From Bacteroidota bacterium (GTDB taxonomy: Bacteria; Bacteroidota; Bacteroidia; Bacteroidales; JAAUTT01): a stretch of DNA of 64,000 nt. The position numbers and the translations under genes are program-made. The notes beneath the pieces are model-generated. The model was given only the letters and a program-made list of their open reading frames with translations, was not told the origin of the DNA and ran no database searches. Of the stretch, positions 10,001-16,864 are shown in pieces (position 1 is the stretch's first letter; each line of letters begins with the position of its first letter). Location: the NCBI GenBank assembly GCA_023429135.1, contig JAEYWD010000086.1, positions 11,607-75,606 of the forward strand. The letters are read 5' to 3'.

Positions 10001-10178
10001 CCAGTTTGGCGGACCTCACGGGAAGAAATTTAAAATGGTGAGATTACGCAACCTTTTGAAGGATATTTACGAGAAACCAATGGAAGAGCAGTATAATTAC
10101 GTTAAAAGTAATTTTGAACTCTGGAGAGGAGAATTACCGCAGGTTGACGACGTGTTATTTATGGGTATCCGTATCTGA
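7029..10178 (+). CDS. Two-component-regulator-type beta-propeller sensor fused to a SpoIIE/PP2C phosphatase
   Basis: A membrane sensor whose cytoplasmic output is a serine/threonine phosphatase. Order: signal peptide (1-25, ending NAQ); propeller repeats ~30-630 with recurrent GNLWFGHSNG, NIWVSTYGNGL and TLWVGTRKNGV blades; Y_Y_Y domain ~635-735; transmembrane helix ~740-762; charged coiled coil ~765-815; SpoIIE domain ~825-1049 with SGDFYWF near 837 and DSTGHGVPGAF near 858, which carries metal-binding acidic residues. Such phosphatases normally dephosphorylate an anti-sigma antagonist; no STAS or anti-sigma gene is visible nearby. The 3' end overlaps the convergent LuxR gene by 24 nt. Histidine kinase output, common after such propellers, is replaced here by the phosphatase. 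Confidence 0.88.
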   Translation: MRFIGLKFTLLFLSVALGSGILNAQVYKFQKYGVAEGICHPFVYNVNQDINGFLWASTGVGLCRYDGFNFNTGQTDSLTEAYAGVSFRDKKGNLWFGHSNGNVSFYDGKKFKVITFKDNNGSSINGFAQDKWDNILVLTQSKGIVRINSEGKHEFLTEPLKGRLTYAIAFTSRDELLVGTDDGILVMAYSRNLSEVKEIGKVENLPLSKIQFIYKQDSNDVFHVGTEDAGLYKLVINKGVPGFGVENLGKLFGIEYENVQSAYKDSENNLWVSTFGKGLFKVVIKADGSYKEVINYNSLNGLGQDFIKNVFQDREGNIWVSTYGNGLAALVDESFTFFDYQNFIGKNILSVAFHPEGYFLGGERSLLKITNGLKKEVSVIGGLPVDNITALCYSDNGTLWVGTRKNGVYMLLPGRTTVSQFFRADNSLGNSVSSFALSGNDLYVGTKDGVFQVNYLNKEFKHHSTSTGLPHNNIHQVYTDAKGNVLLATKSNSVISVNKDIEYKIDGNVEIEFTCITEDYEGNIWAGTNGAGVFKFTKNNSRYFSVKTTGLKSDYCYAMTTDNSGNIWVGHRLGLTRINVKSELVKTYGPETGIDGDINPTAIVGNKSGNMLFGTTTSLIHYESSKVNAKKLPPIVNITKVEISDKEYDFTERIVLPYSIYKMRIDFIGLNYSNPEQVTYKYKLDGFDIDWSDPSSQRFAIYSRLSDGDYKFMVQACNSDGQWTEQPLVLQIRIKKPFWKTWWFMSLMVIALVSGVYTIIVVRERKQKEFQIYLEKMLDDRTKEVREQKEEIETKNRDITDSINYAQRIQASILPSVRKLQQHFTGSFVYYAPRDIVSGDFYWFDQLPGTSKFIIVCADSTGHGVPGAFMSMIGTTLIKDICNRPDVKSPADILNILDNEIKATLNQNLEGERPNDGMDIIVVELDVVTNMMRCSSAMRPFIVYQNGEQIYFKGSRNSIGGQVREEKIFETVELQLTKGDLIYMFSDGYPDQFGGPHGKKFKMVRLRNLLKDIYEKPMEEQYNYVKSNFELWRGELPQVDDVLFMGIRI

Positions 10179-10772
10179 TGGCTGGGTTGCCCGTTTAATA
10201 TCTTCTTCGCTAATAATTTTGTGTAGAATAGCATAAATAGTTAAACCGGGAACGGACTTGATTCCAAGTTTCCCGGTTATATTTTTTCTATGGGCTATTA
10301 CAGTATGCGGACTTATAAATAATCTGTCGGCAATTTCCTTGTTTGTATAACCAAGAACCAGCTCCCGCATTATAATTTTTTCGCGATCGCTCAGTGTTTC
10401 AGGCAAATCTTCCCTTGTAGCAGAATCCTTCAGACTTTTAAATATTTTTACCAGTTGATTCTGAATGATATTTTTACTCTGAACAAGATCTATAGTTTCG
10501 AAATGGTCGTGTAGCCAAGAGTTTGATTCATTTTTACGGAGGATAATTATACGGGTATTCTTTGCCCATACCTTTGGAATACTTCCGTTAAGTTCCGGAA
10601 AGTCGTCAGGACAAATAATTATAATTTGCTTATCGGTTTTGTATTGTAATTTCAATAAAACTTCACATTGTTTTACATCCTCATAGGTAAACTCCAGGTT
10701 GAGATTTTGCATGATGGAAACCAGCCCTTTGCGGACAATATAAGATTTTATGGCAAACAGTACAGTTATCAA
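10155..10772 (-). CDS. LuxR/GerE-family regulator with a degenerate receiver domain
   Basis: A DNA-binding regulator. Residues ~140-195 are a LuxR helix-turn-helix (LSDREKIIMRELVLGYTNKE, then SPHTVIAHRKNI). The N-terminal ~120 residues follow a response-regulator layout (FAIKSYIVRKGL in place of the usual acidic-pair segment), but the acidic pair is missing. IIICPDDFP is in the phosphoacceptor strand region, so phosphorylation is doubtful and another signal is more likely. It begins 2 nt after the hemerythrin gene, which itself follows a lipoprotein gene by 1 nt, so the three are one operon. The hemerythrin protein is the obvious candidate signal partner. The 3' end overlaps the phosphatase gene on the other strand. 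Confidence 0.8.
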   Translation of the reverse strand: MITVLFAIKSYIVRKGLVSIMQNLNLEFTYEDVKQCEVLLKLQYKTDKQIIIICPDDFPELNGSIPKVWAKNTRIIILRKNESNSWLHDHFETIDLVQSKNIIQNQLVKIFKSLKDSATREDLPETLSDREKIIMRELVLGYTNKEIADRLFISPHTVIAHRKNITGKLGIKSVPGLTIYAILHKIISEEDIKRATQPSDTDTHK

Positions 10773-10774
10773 TG

Positions 10775-11512
10775 TTACGGTTTTGAAAGTTTGTCCTTTA
10801 CTTCTTTTTCCATTCCTAATGCTTTAGGAATCATTACTTTTTCCTCAATTCTGGAATGATCGTTCAGGTCGTTTTCCAAAGTAAAAATTTCGAAAAGCAG
10901 TTTGTTGCAGGAATACATATCGCAAGGCCTGGGAAGGTATTTAATAATGAGGTTCTGTAAATCGGTAAGCTTCTCCTCCACATCGTCGTGCGTATTTTTA
11001 TAGTGTTCAATGGAATAGGATTTAAACTTATCGTCAGTCTCTTTAGAGGAGTTGTTTGTTTTTTGCATTTTTTCCAGCCAATAAACATACGGAAAAACAT
11101 CTTTTTCTTCTTTTTCGATATGCTTGGTTAATTGATCTTTGTACCCTGAAAAGAAAGTGATGATGAGCTCAATTGTTTTTTCCTCATTATAACAGACTTT
11201 AATGGTTTGATTGAGCAATACTTCCAGTTCCGGTAATTTCTTATCAATATAATAGTGGTGTGTATTGCGAAGGTATTGAAGAATAGATTGTACCGGGTAT
11301 TTTTGCAACTGCTTCTGAGGGAAATAGTCCTTATGATGGTAGGTATTAGCTATATCGAGAAAAAAATTTACATCAATATTGTTTTTCCGGCATACTTCTT
11401 CAACTGTTGCATCGCCAAATCCGAGGCCGATTCCAAATCTGTTGAGTACATTCAGTAATAGATAATTAAGATGTACCAAATCGGCCATCTTCATATTTTT
11501 CAAAAGGTGCAT
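10775..11512 (-). CDS. Hemerythrin-domain protein (RIC/ScdA-like)
   Basis: Probably a cytoplasmic diiron protein responding to oxygen, nitric oxide or iron-sulfur damage. Residues ~15-55 resemble the ScdA/RIC N-terminal domain (VLNRFGIGLGFGDATVEEVC). Residues ~80-235 form a four-helix HHE domain with His-containing motifs THHYYIDK, KHIEKEEKDVFPY, EHYKNTHDDVEE and NDHSRIEEK, the HxxxE pattern that binds iron. The usual Cys-Cys pair of RIC N termini is reduced to a single Cys (residue ~42). Translation may start at Met7 or Met9 rather than the first ATG. It sits between a lipoprotein and a LuxR regulator with 1-2 nt gaps, a pairing that suggests sensing rather than iron-sulfur repair. Confidence 0.8.
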   Translation of the reverse strand: MHLLKNMKMADLVHLNYLLLNVLNRFGIGLGFGDATVEEVCRKNNIDVNFFLDIANTYHHKDYFPQKQLQKYPVQSILQYLRNTHHYYIDKKLPELEVLLNQTIKVCYNEEKTIELIITFFSGYKDQLTKHIEKEEKDVFPYVYWLEKMQKTNNSSKETDDKFKSYSIEHYKNTHDDVEEKLTDLQNLIIKYLPRPCDMYSCNKLLFEIFTLENDLNDHSRIEEKVMIPKALGMEKEVKDKLSKP

Positions 11513-11513
11513 C

Positions 11514-12011
11514 TTATTGTTTTTTAAGCCCGGTAATGGGGGTTGTGGAGGCTACATTACTTTTATTTCCCGCCCTGTCGGTAATATAAAAATCGTATTT
11601 AATGGTATCGTATTTAATAACCAATTCACTTACATCAATCTTAATTGATCCTTTAAGCGTTTTGTTCTGGCCTTCACGTCGCATAATCTCGGCAAAAGGG
11701 ATCCGGTAACGAATGGAGTCGACCAATGTTGAGTCAACATTTATAAATTCTCCGTTTCGCTGCTCATACCTGCTGAAAAATAAATTATTCACGCCCGATG
11801 TAGTATCACCAATATCGCCATCGCCATCAACAAATTTGAAGAATATAGCCACATTACGTTGATTAAAACCGCTCGAATAGGCAGTATCGTAAACTCTGTA
11901 TTTTGTGAACGAAATTTCGGGAATTGGAGAATATGATTCAGTTTTTTCACAACTTAAAAATGTTGCGAAAGCAAAAAAAACAATCAAAATAATATTTAAA
12001 AACTTTTTCAT
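11514..12011 (-). CDS. Small lipoprotein of unknown function
   Basis: The N terminus is a lipoprotein signal: positive MKK, hydrophobic stretch, then FLSC as lipobox with Cys at residue 21. The mature part (~145 residues) has an acidic DGDGDIGD motif and beta-rich C-terminal segment ending SNVASTTPITGLKKQ, which looks like an Ig-like/PKD-type fold seen in many Bacteroidota lipoproteins. It is the first gene of the lipoprotein-hemerythrin-LuxR operon, 1 nt before the hemerythrin gene, and lies 95 nt after der on the same strand. Function unknown. Confidence 0.7.
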   Translation of the reverse strand: MKKFLNIILIVFFAFATFLSCEKTESYSPIPEISFTKYRVYDTAYSSGFNQRNVAIFFKFVDGDGDIGDTTSGVNNLFFSRYEQRNGEFINVDSTLVDSIRYRIPFAEIMRREGQNKTLKGSIKIDVSELVIKYDTIKYDFYITDRAGNKSNVASTTPITGLKKQ

Positions 12012-12106
12012 AACCAGAGATTTAATGTTTTTTCCTAACTGTTATTAATCCCTTCAGAACTTTGTTTTAAACCACGAAATTTACAGATTGTTTGTGAATT
12101 GTCCAT

Positions 12107-13414
12107 TTATTTTTGCCTGAAAAATATTTGAATGGAATTTCCGGTAAAGTTGAATTTCTCTCTAAGTCTGTTTTCGAGAAAACGTTTGTATGGATCCTTT
12201 ACATATTGAGGTAAATTGCAAAAGAAGGCAAACGATGGAAAATGTGTAGGCAACTGCGTTACATATTTAATTTTCACATATTTCCCTTTTATTGCAGGAG
12301 GCTCATTATCTTCAATCACCTTAAGCATATATTCGTTAAGTTGGGAGGTAGAAATCCGGCGTTTTCTGTTTTCGAAAACTTCAATGGCTGTTTCCAATAC
12401 TTTCTGGATACGCAGTTTTGTTAGAGCCGAAACAAAGATTATAGGTACATCGGTAAAAGGAGCAATTTTTTTATGGATTGCCTGAGTAAATATCTTTGTA
12501 CTGTGCGTGTCTTTTTCAACCAGGTCCCATTTGTTTACCAGAATCACCATGGCTTTATTGTTTCGCTGAATGAGGCGGAAGATGTTTACGTCCTGGGCTT
12601 CCATTCCCTGGGTTGCATCAAGCATAAGTAAACACACATCGGCATGTTCGATGGTACGGATAGCGCGCATAACGGAATAAAACTCCAGGTCTTCGGTTAC
12701 TTTACCTTTTTTGCGCAAACCAGCAGTATCAATAAGGAAAAAGTCGAAACCGAATTTTTTATAGCGCGAATAGATGGAGTCGCGTGTAGTTCCGGCAATG
12801 GGAGTTACTATGTTCCGGTCTTCGCCAAGCAACGCATTTGTAAGCGACGATTTTCCAACATTGGGACGTCCAACAATTGCAATACGGGGCAATTCCGATG
12901 TGTCTTCCACCACAGGGGGGGCAGGCAGTTTTTTTACAAGGTCGTCGAGCATTTCGCCGGTACCGCTGCCGTTCATGGATGAGATAGTATAAACATCGCC
13001 AAGCCCAAGTTTATAGAATTCGCTTGCCTGATATTGCATTTCGAAGGTGTCTACCTTATTGGCCACAAGCAAAACCGGCTTTCGCGATTTTCGTAAAAGT
13101 TCGGCTACGGAGGCATCGAGATCGGTAATTCCGCTTCCTACGTCCACCAGAAATATGATTACATTGGCTTCATCAATGGCCAGTACAACCTGCTTGCGGA
13201 TTGCTTCTTCAAATATATCGTCGGAGTTGACTACAAATCCTCCTGTATCGATCACCGTAAATTCAGCGCCGCTCCACTCAGCCCGTCCATAATGACGGTC
13301 GCGTGTAACACCGGCCTGTTCGTCTACAATAGCATCTTTTTGTCCCACCAGACGGTTAAAAAGAGTCGACTTCCCCACGTTAGGCCTTCCTACAATAGCA
13401 ACAATATTTCCCAT
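12107..13414 (-). CDS. der: Ribosome-assembly GTPase Der (EngA)
   Basis: Essential tandem GTPase acting in 50S subunit maturation. Two complete G domains are visible: GRPNVGKS at residues 9-16 and again at 182-189, each followed by DTGG/DTAG and NKVD/NKWD motifs. A KH-like RNA-binding domain occupies ~350-435. The length (435) is typical. It lies 94 nt after era on the same strand, so the two ribosome GTPases are probably co-transcribed; the spacer contains short 7-bp-spaced repeats. Confidence 0.98.
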   Translation of the reverse strand: MGNIVAIVGRPNVGKSTLFNRLVGQKDAIVDEQAGVTRDRHYGRAEWSGAEFTVIDTGGFVVNSDDIFEEAIRKQVVLAIDEANVIIFLVDVGSGITDLDASVAELLRKSRKPVLLVANKVDTFEMQYQASEFYKLGLGDVYTISSMNGSGTGEMLDDLVKKLPAPPVVEDTSELPRIAIVGRPNVGKSSLTNALLGEDRNIVTPIAGTTRDSIYSRYKKFGFDFFLIDTAGLRKKGKVTEDLEFYSVMRAIRTIEHADVCLLMLDATQGMEAQDVNIFRLIQRNNKAMVILVNKWDLVEKDTHSTKIFTQAIHKKIAPFTDVPIIFVSALTKLRIQKVLETAIEVFENRKRRISTSQLNEYMLKVIEDNEPPAIKGKYVKIKYVTQLPTHFPSFAFFCNLPQYVKDPYKRFLENRLREKFNFTGNSIQIFFRQK

Positions 13415-13473
13415 TTAATTTTATTATTTTTTTCTGAAATCAGGAGTTTTTGGTTTTAAAATTTTCAGCTTTT

Positions 13474-13508
13474 AACCTGATGCCTAAATACCTAACACCT
13501 ATATCCTC
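13474..13508. repeat. Short 7-bp-periodic intergenic repeat between era and der
   Basis: CCT recurs at 13476, 13483, 13491, 13498 and 13505, i.e. every 7-8 nt, in the words aacctga, tgcctaa, ataccta, acaccta, tatcctc. It stops exactly at the era stop codon. One of several such stretches in this window. Confidence 0.5.
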
Positions 13509-14390
13509 CTATGATTGATATCCCAGCGAGCGCAATATTCTGTCATTTTCCCGCCAGTCTTTCTCTACTTTTACAAATACTTCCAGAAAAACCTTCTTGC
13601 CGAAAAATTTTTCCATCTCCAAACGAGCTGCAGTAGCGGTTTTCTTTAGCGATTCACCTTTATTACCGATAATAATTCCTTTTTGAGAGTCCCGTTCGGT
13701 GATGATGACCGCCTGAATTCTTATAATAGGTTCTGTTTCCTTGAACGATTCAACCACCACATGGCTCGAATAAGGTATTTCCTGTTTATAGTTCAGAAAT
13801 ATTTTTTCCCTTATAATTTCCGATGCAAAGAAACGTTCGGTGCGGTCGGTTAACTCGTCTTTTGGAAAATAAGGCTCGTTTTCAGGTAGAAGTTCAACAA
13901 TTCTCTTCAAAAAACCTTCGAGGTTGAAGTTTTTTAACGCTGATATCACAAAGATTTCAGCTTTGGGTAAAATTTCCTTCCAATTCTCAACGGCTTCCAT
14001 AACTTTTTCCTGGTCGGCAAGGTCGACCTTGTTAATGGCAAGAATTACCGGTACATCTATTTTTGCCAGCTTCTCGAGGTATTCCGAATGTTTGTCGATG
14101 GTTTCAACCATATCGGTAACATACAGCACAATGTCGGCATCAGCCATGGCATTGTGTATAACGCCTACCATGGTTGACTGCAGCTTATAATTAGGCTTCA
14201 GAATGCCCGGTGTATCGGAGTATACAATCTGAAAATCGTCGCCATTTACAATACCCATCACCCTCTGACGTGTTGTTTGTGCCTTTGAGGTAACTATGGA
14301 CAACTTTTCACCCACCAAAGCATTCATCAGTGTGCTTTTTCCAACATTCGGATTACCTATAATATTAACAAAACCAGCTTTATGATTCAT
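13509..14390 (-). CDS. era: GTPase Era
   Basis: Binds 16S rRNA and couples 30S subunit maturation to growth. The G domain has GNPNVGKS (12-19), DTPG (59-62) and NKVD (~119-122); the C-terminal ~100 residues are the KH domain with the GNKGESLKK loop that contacts the 3' end of 16S rRNA. 293 residues is the family norm. A -7 promoter motif lies 18 nt upstream of its ATG. Der follows in the same direction. Confidence 0.97.
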   Translation of the reverse strand: MNHKAGFVNIIGNPNVGKSTLMNALVGEKLSIVTSKAQTTRQRVMGIVNGDDFQIVYSDTPGILKPNYKLQSTMVGVIHNAMADADIVLYVTDMVETIDKHSEYLEKLAKIDVPVILAINKVDLADQEKVMEAVENWKEILPKAEIFVISALKNFNLEGFLKRIVELLPENEPYFPKDELTDRTERFFASEIIREKIFLNYKQEIPYSSHVVVESFKETEPIIRIQAVIITERDSQKGIIIGNKGESLKKTATAARLEMEKFFGKKVFLEVFVKVEKDWRENDRILRSLGYQS

Positions 14391-14408
14391 CTAATTTAAA
14401 ATGAGGTG

Positions 14409-14416
14409 CAAAGATA
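14409..14416 (-). promoter_or_regulatory. -7 promoter element for era
   Basis: TATCTTTG on the minus strand matches TAnnTTTG; it ends 18 nt before the era start. No clear -33 box. Confidence 0.5.
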
Positions 14417-14500
14417 ACGAAAGTTTTGAAAGTTAAGGAGGTGTAATTATCTGTCGAAATTTGTATGAGCTTTCTTTTTTCTTTAAATCTCTAAAAAGAA

Positions 14501-14508
14501 TATATTTG
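14501..14508 (+). promoter_or_regulatory. -7 promoter element for the DUF5020 gene
   Basis: TATATTTG matches TAnnTTTG, 25 nt before the ATG at 14534. The -33 region is T-rich without a clear TTTG. Confidence 0.45.
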
Positions 14509-14533
14509 CCACCCAAAATTTAACTCTATTAAA

Positions 14534-15223
14534 ATGAAAAAGTTTTTTCTTCTTTCGTTATTTTTAATACCATTGCTCGCAAAAGCGCAGAATGTACAGT
14601 TGCATTACGACATGGGAAAAGATCGTGGGTATCTGACTTCCACGGTCGAAATGTTTAAACCGGATAAATGGGGGAATACCTTCTTTTTTATCGACATGGA
14701 TTATAACGTTGGCGATGTTAAAGGGGTGAGCCTGGCCTATTTCGAAATTGCTCGATGCTTAAAACTCGGTAAATCTCCCTTAAGCCTGCATGCTGAGTTT
14801 AACGGTGGTTTTGGTCAGTTTGCTGCATCTCCTTTTAATGGCGCATATTCAATCAATAACGCATGGTTAGGCGGTTTGGATTATTCGTGGAATAATGCCG
14901 ATTTCTCTAAAGGATTTTCATTGAAAGCACTCTATAAAAATATTCGTCCATCGAACAATAATAATGGAGATGACGCATCGTTTCAGCTCACAGGAGTATG
15001 GTATGCCAATTTCCTGAACAATAAAATTACTTTTTCGGGTTTTGCCGATTTCTGGAAAGAAGAAACTGCTTCTGGCGATTACATTTTTCTCTCCGAGCCA
15101 CAGCTCTGGTATAATGCGACTAAAAACATTTCCTTAGGAACTGAAATTGAACTCAGCAATAACTTTGGCGGAATGGAAGGCTTTAATGTAATGCCAACCT
15201 TGGCTGCTAAATGGACATTCTAA
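14534..15223 (+). CDS. DUF5020-like outer-membrane beta-barrel protein
   Basis: A signal peptide (residues 1-19, ending AKAQ) precedes a ~210-residue protein with alternating hydrophobic and polar residues and a C-terminal aromatic end (AAKWTF), as in outer-membrane barrels. The opening VQLHYDMGKDRGYLTSTVEM and the segment WGNTFFFIDMDYN match my memory of the DUF5020 family of Bacteroidota, distantly like nucleoside channel Tsx. Substrate unknown. It stands alone; a perfect palindrome overlapping its stop probably ends transcription. Confidence 0.72.
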   Translation: MKKFFLLSLFLIPLLAKAQNVQLHYDMGKDRGYLTSTVEMFKPDKWGNTFFFIDMDYNVGDVKGVSLAYFEIARCLKLGKSPLSLHAEFNGGFGQFAASPFNGAYSINNAWLGGLDYSWNNADFSKGFSLKALYKNIRPSNNNNGDDASFQLTGVWYANFLNNKITFSGFADFWKEETASGDYIFLSEPQLWYNATKNISLGTEIELSNNFGGMEGFNVMPTLAAKWTF

Positions 15224-15263
15224 AAAATGTAGCGACAGGTCGCGACCTGTCGCTACATTTTTT
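15222..15263. terminator. Perfect 42-nt palindrome acting as bidirectional terminator
   Basis: Left arm 15222-15242 and right arm 15243-15263 are exact reverse complements over 21 nt with no spacer. The core reads TAGCGACAGGTCG / CGACCTGTCGCTA, flanked by A6 and T6. It fills the whole gap between the stop codons of two convergent genes and would give a rho-independent terminator in both directions. The core looks like dispersed palindromic repeats I know from other genomes. Confidence 0.85.
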
Positions 15264-15929
15264 TTAATTGTATTTAGGCGCAAAAACCATCAGTAATTTA
15301 TAGGCCTGCAAAACATCTTCGGGTATTTTGTCGGCAACAATAAAGCCAAAAGCGGGATAGAGGAGCATTCGTTCCATCTCGCCCGACAGGTGGCGCAGCA
15401 AATCCTGTCCTTTCGATTTATAAAGCTCTACTTCCCGTTGAAAAAAGGTTTCGGCCGGAGTATTGATCACTTCAACTTGCGGAAATTCCTTTTTGAATGT
15501 TAAATACGCTCTGCGCTGGCGGTATGCATTCGATACCTTCAGAACCTTACTAATGCCGTTTCCGAATGTAAATTCGGGATTCAAATCGGAGAGAATTTTT
15601 TGCATAAAGCGGAGGTTTTCTCCTGTATTAGTGGAGTTTGGCTCAATAATAATATCAGTTTCCGGAATCTGCGGATATTCTTTTAAAACAAGGTTCTTGA
15701 ATTCAACGGCTTCAGGAAACATAAAATCGGCGCTTCCGGCGCCTACACCTCCTGTAAACAGAATTTTAGGAGCATATTTTTTGAGGTACAATTCGGCGCA
15801 TTTTCGGGGAATTTTAAGATCGAAGTGTCCAAATCCAATAATAGCATCGGCTTTCTGCGGAGGTTGTTTAATGTAGAGAAAGTCGAATATGAGTTTAGCA
15901 TTTTCAAGTACATTGTCAGTATAATCCAT
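15264..15929 (-). CDS. YdcF/SanA-family (DUF218) protein
   Basis: Residues ~25-190 form the DUF218 domain (ElyC/SanA/YdcF): ADAIIGFGHFDLKIPRKCAE, LFTGGVGAGSADFMFPEAVEF and EPNSTNTGENLRF, the last being the conserved E...TxxN(a/l) motif of the family. The family has a Rossmann-like fold; roles in envelope metabolism and S-adenosylmethionine binding have been reported for some members, but the reaction here is unknown. There is no signal peptide or membrane anchor, so it is likely cytoplasmic. It follows the GntR regulator by 5 nt and is probably controlled with it. Confidence 0.85.
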   Translation of the reverse strand: MDYTDNVLENAKLIFDFLYIKQPPQKADAIIGFGHFDLKIPRKCAELYLKKYAPKILFTGGVGAGSADFMFPEAVEFKNLVLKEYPQIPETDIIIEPNSTNTGENLRFMQKILSDLNPEFTFGNGISKVLKVSNAYRQRRAYLTFKKEFPQVEVINTPAETFFQREVELYKSKGQDLLRHLSGEMERMLLYPAFGFIVADKIPEDVLQAYKLLMVFAPKYN

Positions 15930-15934
15930 AACAT

Positions 15935-16648
15935 TTAAAATAAGTTTCCAACTGAAAAATTTTGAGTGTTGCAGTAAATAATGCTGTAAATATTTAATTC
16001 GGACCGGCTGCAGATGAATTTGAAATTAATTTGCAATAAGGGATCGGTTTTCTTTATTTCGAGGTAGCTGATAGCCTCATCGCAGGGTTTTACAGCACGT
16101 ATATCTTCCTCAACATTAATAAATTCGATGAGATATTTCTTTTTGAGAGTTTCCGATAAGGAATCGTTAACAAAAGGAGTAGTGCAGAAATCGGGCAATC
16201 CGATATCAGGGAGGTAAGTGAGTTCCAGAACAACAGGTTTACCATCAACTTTTCTTATCCTTTTCATAAAAATACATCCGGCATCAATCTGTTCCTTAGT
16301 TATGTCATAAAAAAAAGGATTTGGCCATACGGTTTTGTGAGGTTTTAGTATAAACTCGTTTGAGCTGTTGCGTGCTATACTCGAAAAACTTTTTATACTC
16401 AGAATTCCTAGTTTGTTGCTACCCTCGGAAACAATACTACCTTTACCCTGTCTTTTTTCAATCTTTCCTTCTTTTTCCAAAGCCGAAAGCGCCTGACGAA
16501 CTGTTGCCCGGGCCATTTTATATTTATATGCAAGATCAAGTTCAGAAGGAAGAAGGTCCCCTGCCTTATAACTGCCGGTGAGAATATCGTTTTTGAGAAG
16601 ATGATACAGCTTTTTATATTGAGGAATTCTTTTTACCATATCAATCAT
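15935..16648 (-). CDS. GntR-family transcriptional regulator with UTRA domain (HutC subfamily)
   Basis: Residues ~8-75 are the winged helix-turn-helix (LPSELDLAYKYKMARATVRQ, then ALEKEGKIEKRQGKG). Residues ~90-235 resemble a UTRA ligand-binding domain, with RIRKVDGKPVVLELTYLPD near the middle, typical of HutC/NagR regulators that bind small sugars or amino-acid derivatives. The only gene in the same operon is the YdcF-like gene. A 9-bp inverted repeat in the divergent intergenic region could be its operator. Ligand unknown. Confidence 0.88.
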   Translation of the reverse strand: MIDMVKRIPQYKKLYHLLKNDILTGSYKAGDLLPSELDLAYKYKMARATVRQALSALEKEGKIEKRQGKGSIVSEGSNKLGILSIKSFSSIARNSSNEFILKPHKTVWPNPFFYDITKEQIDAGCIFMKRIRKVDGKPVVLELTYLPDIGLPDFCTTPFVNDSLSETLKKKYLIEFINVEEDIRAVKPCDEAISYLEIKKTDPLLQINFKFICSRSELNIYSIIYCNTQNFSVGNLF

Positions 16649-16677
16649 ATTTCATAAGGCTAATATTAAATTAAAAC

Positions 16678-16698
16678 AAGTTCTAAGTTCCAAGTTTT
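16678..16698. repeat. Three 7-bp repeats upstream of the GntR gene
   Basis: AAGTT occurs at 16678, 16685 and 16692, exactly 7 nt apart, giving aagttct, aagttcc, aagtttt. Confidence 0.6.
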
Positions 16699-16787
16699 AA
16701 AATTGCAATTTTGAGATAATTAACATAAAAACAAAAAGTTTTCGTTTCGGGCATATAAAACTAATCAATTAATAACGGTCAGAAAGA

Positions 16788-16812
16788 TTGCATTTCATTT
16801 ATCGAAATGCAA
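16788..16812. promoter_or_regulatory. 9-bp inverted repeat, possible operator
   Basis: TTGCATTTC at 16788-16796 and its exact reverse complement GAAATGCAA at 16804-16812 are separated by 7 nt. It ends 13 nt before the -7 motif of the PASTA gene, over the -33 region, and lies between divergent GntR and PASTA genes. Size and symmetry suit a dimeric repressor. Confidence 0.4.
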
Positions 16813-16825
16813 ACAAATATAATTT

Positions 16826-16833
16826 TATCTTTG
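16826..16833 (+). promoter_or_regulatory. -7 promoter element for the PASTA gene
   Basis: TATCTTTG matches TAnnTTTG, 31 nt before the GTG start at 16865. It fits the PASTA-exoprotein-rluD transcription unit. Confidence 0.5.
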
Positions 16834-16864
16834 CTTTCACGTTAACTTATTACGATTTGAAACA

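Noticed and set aside
15463..15876. 137-codon plus-strand frame opposite the ydcF-like gene
   Set aside because: It is antisense to a DUF218 domain with clear motifs and has no recognisable product or promoter.
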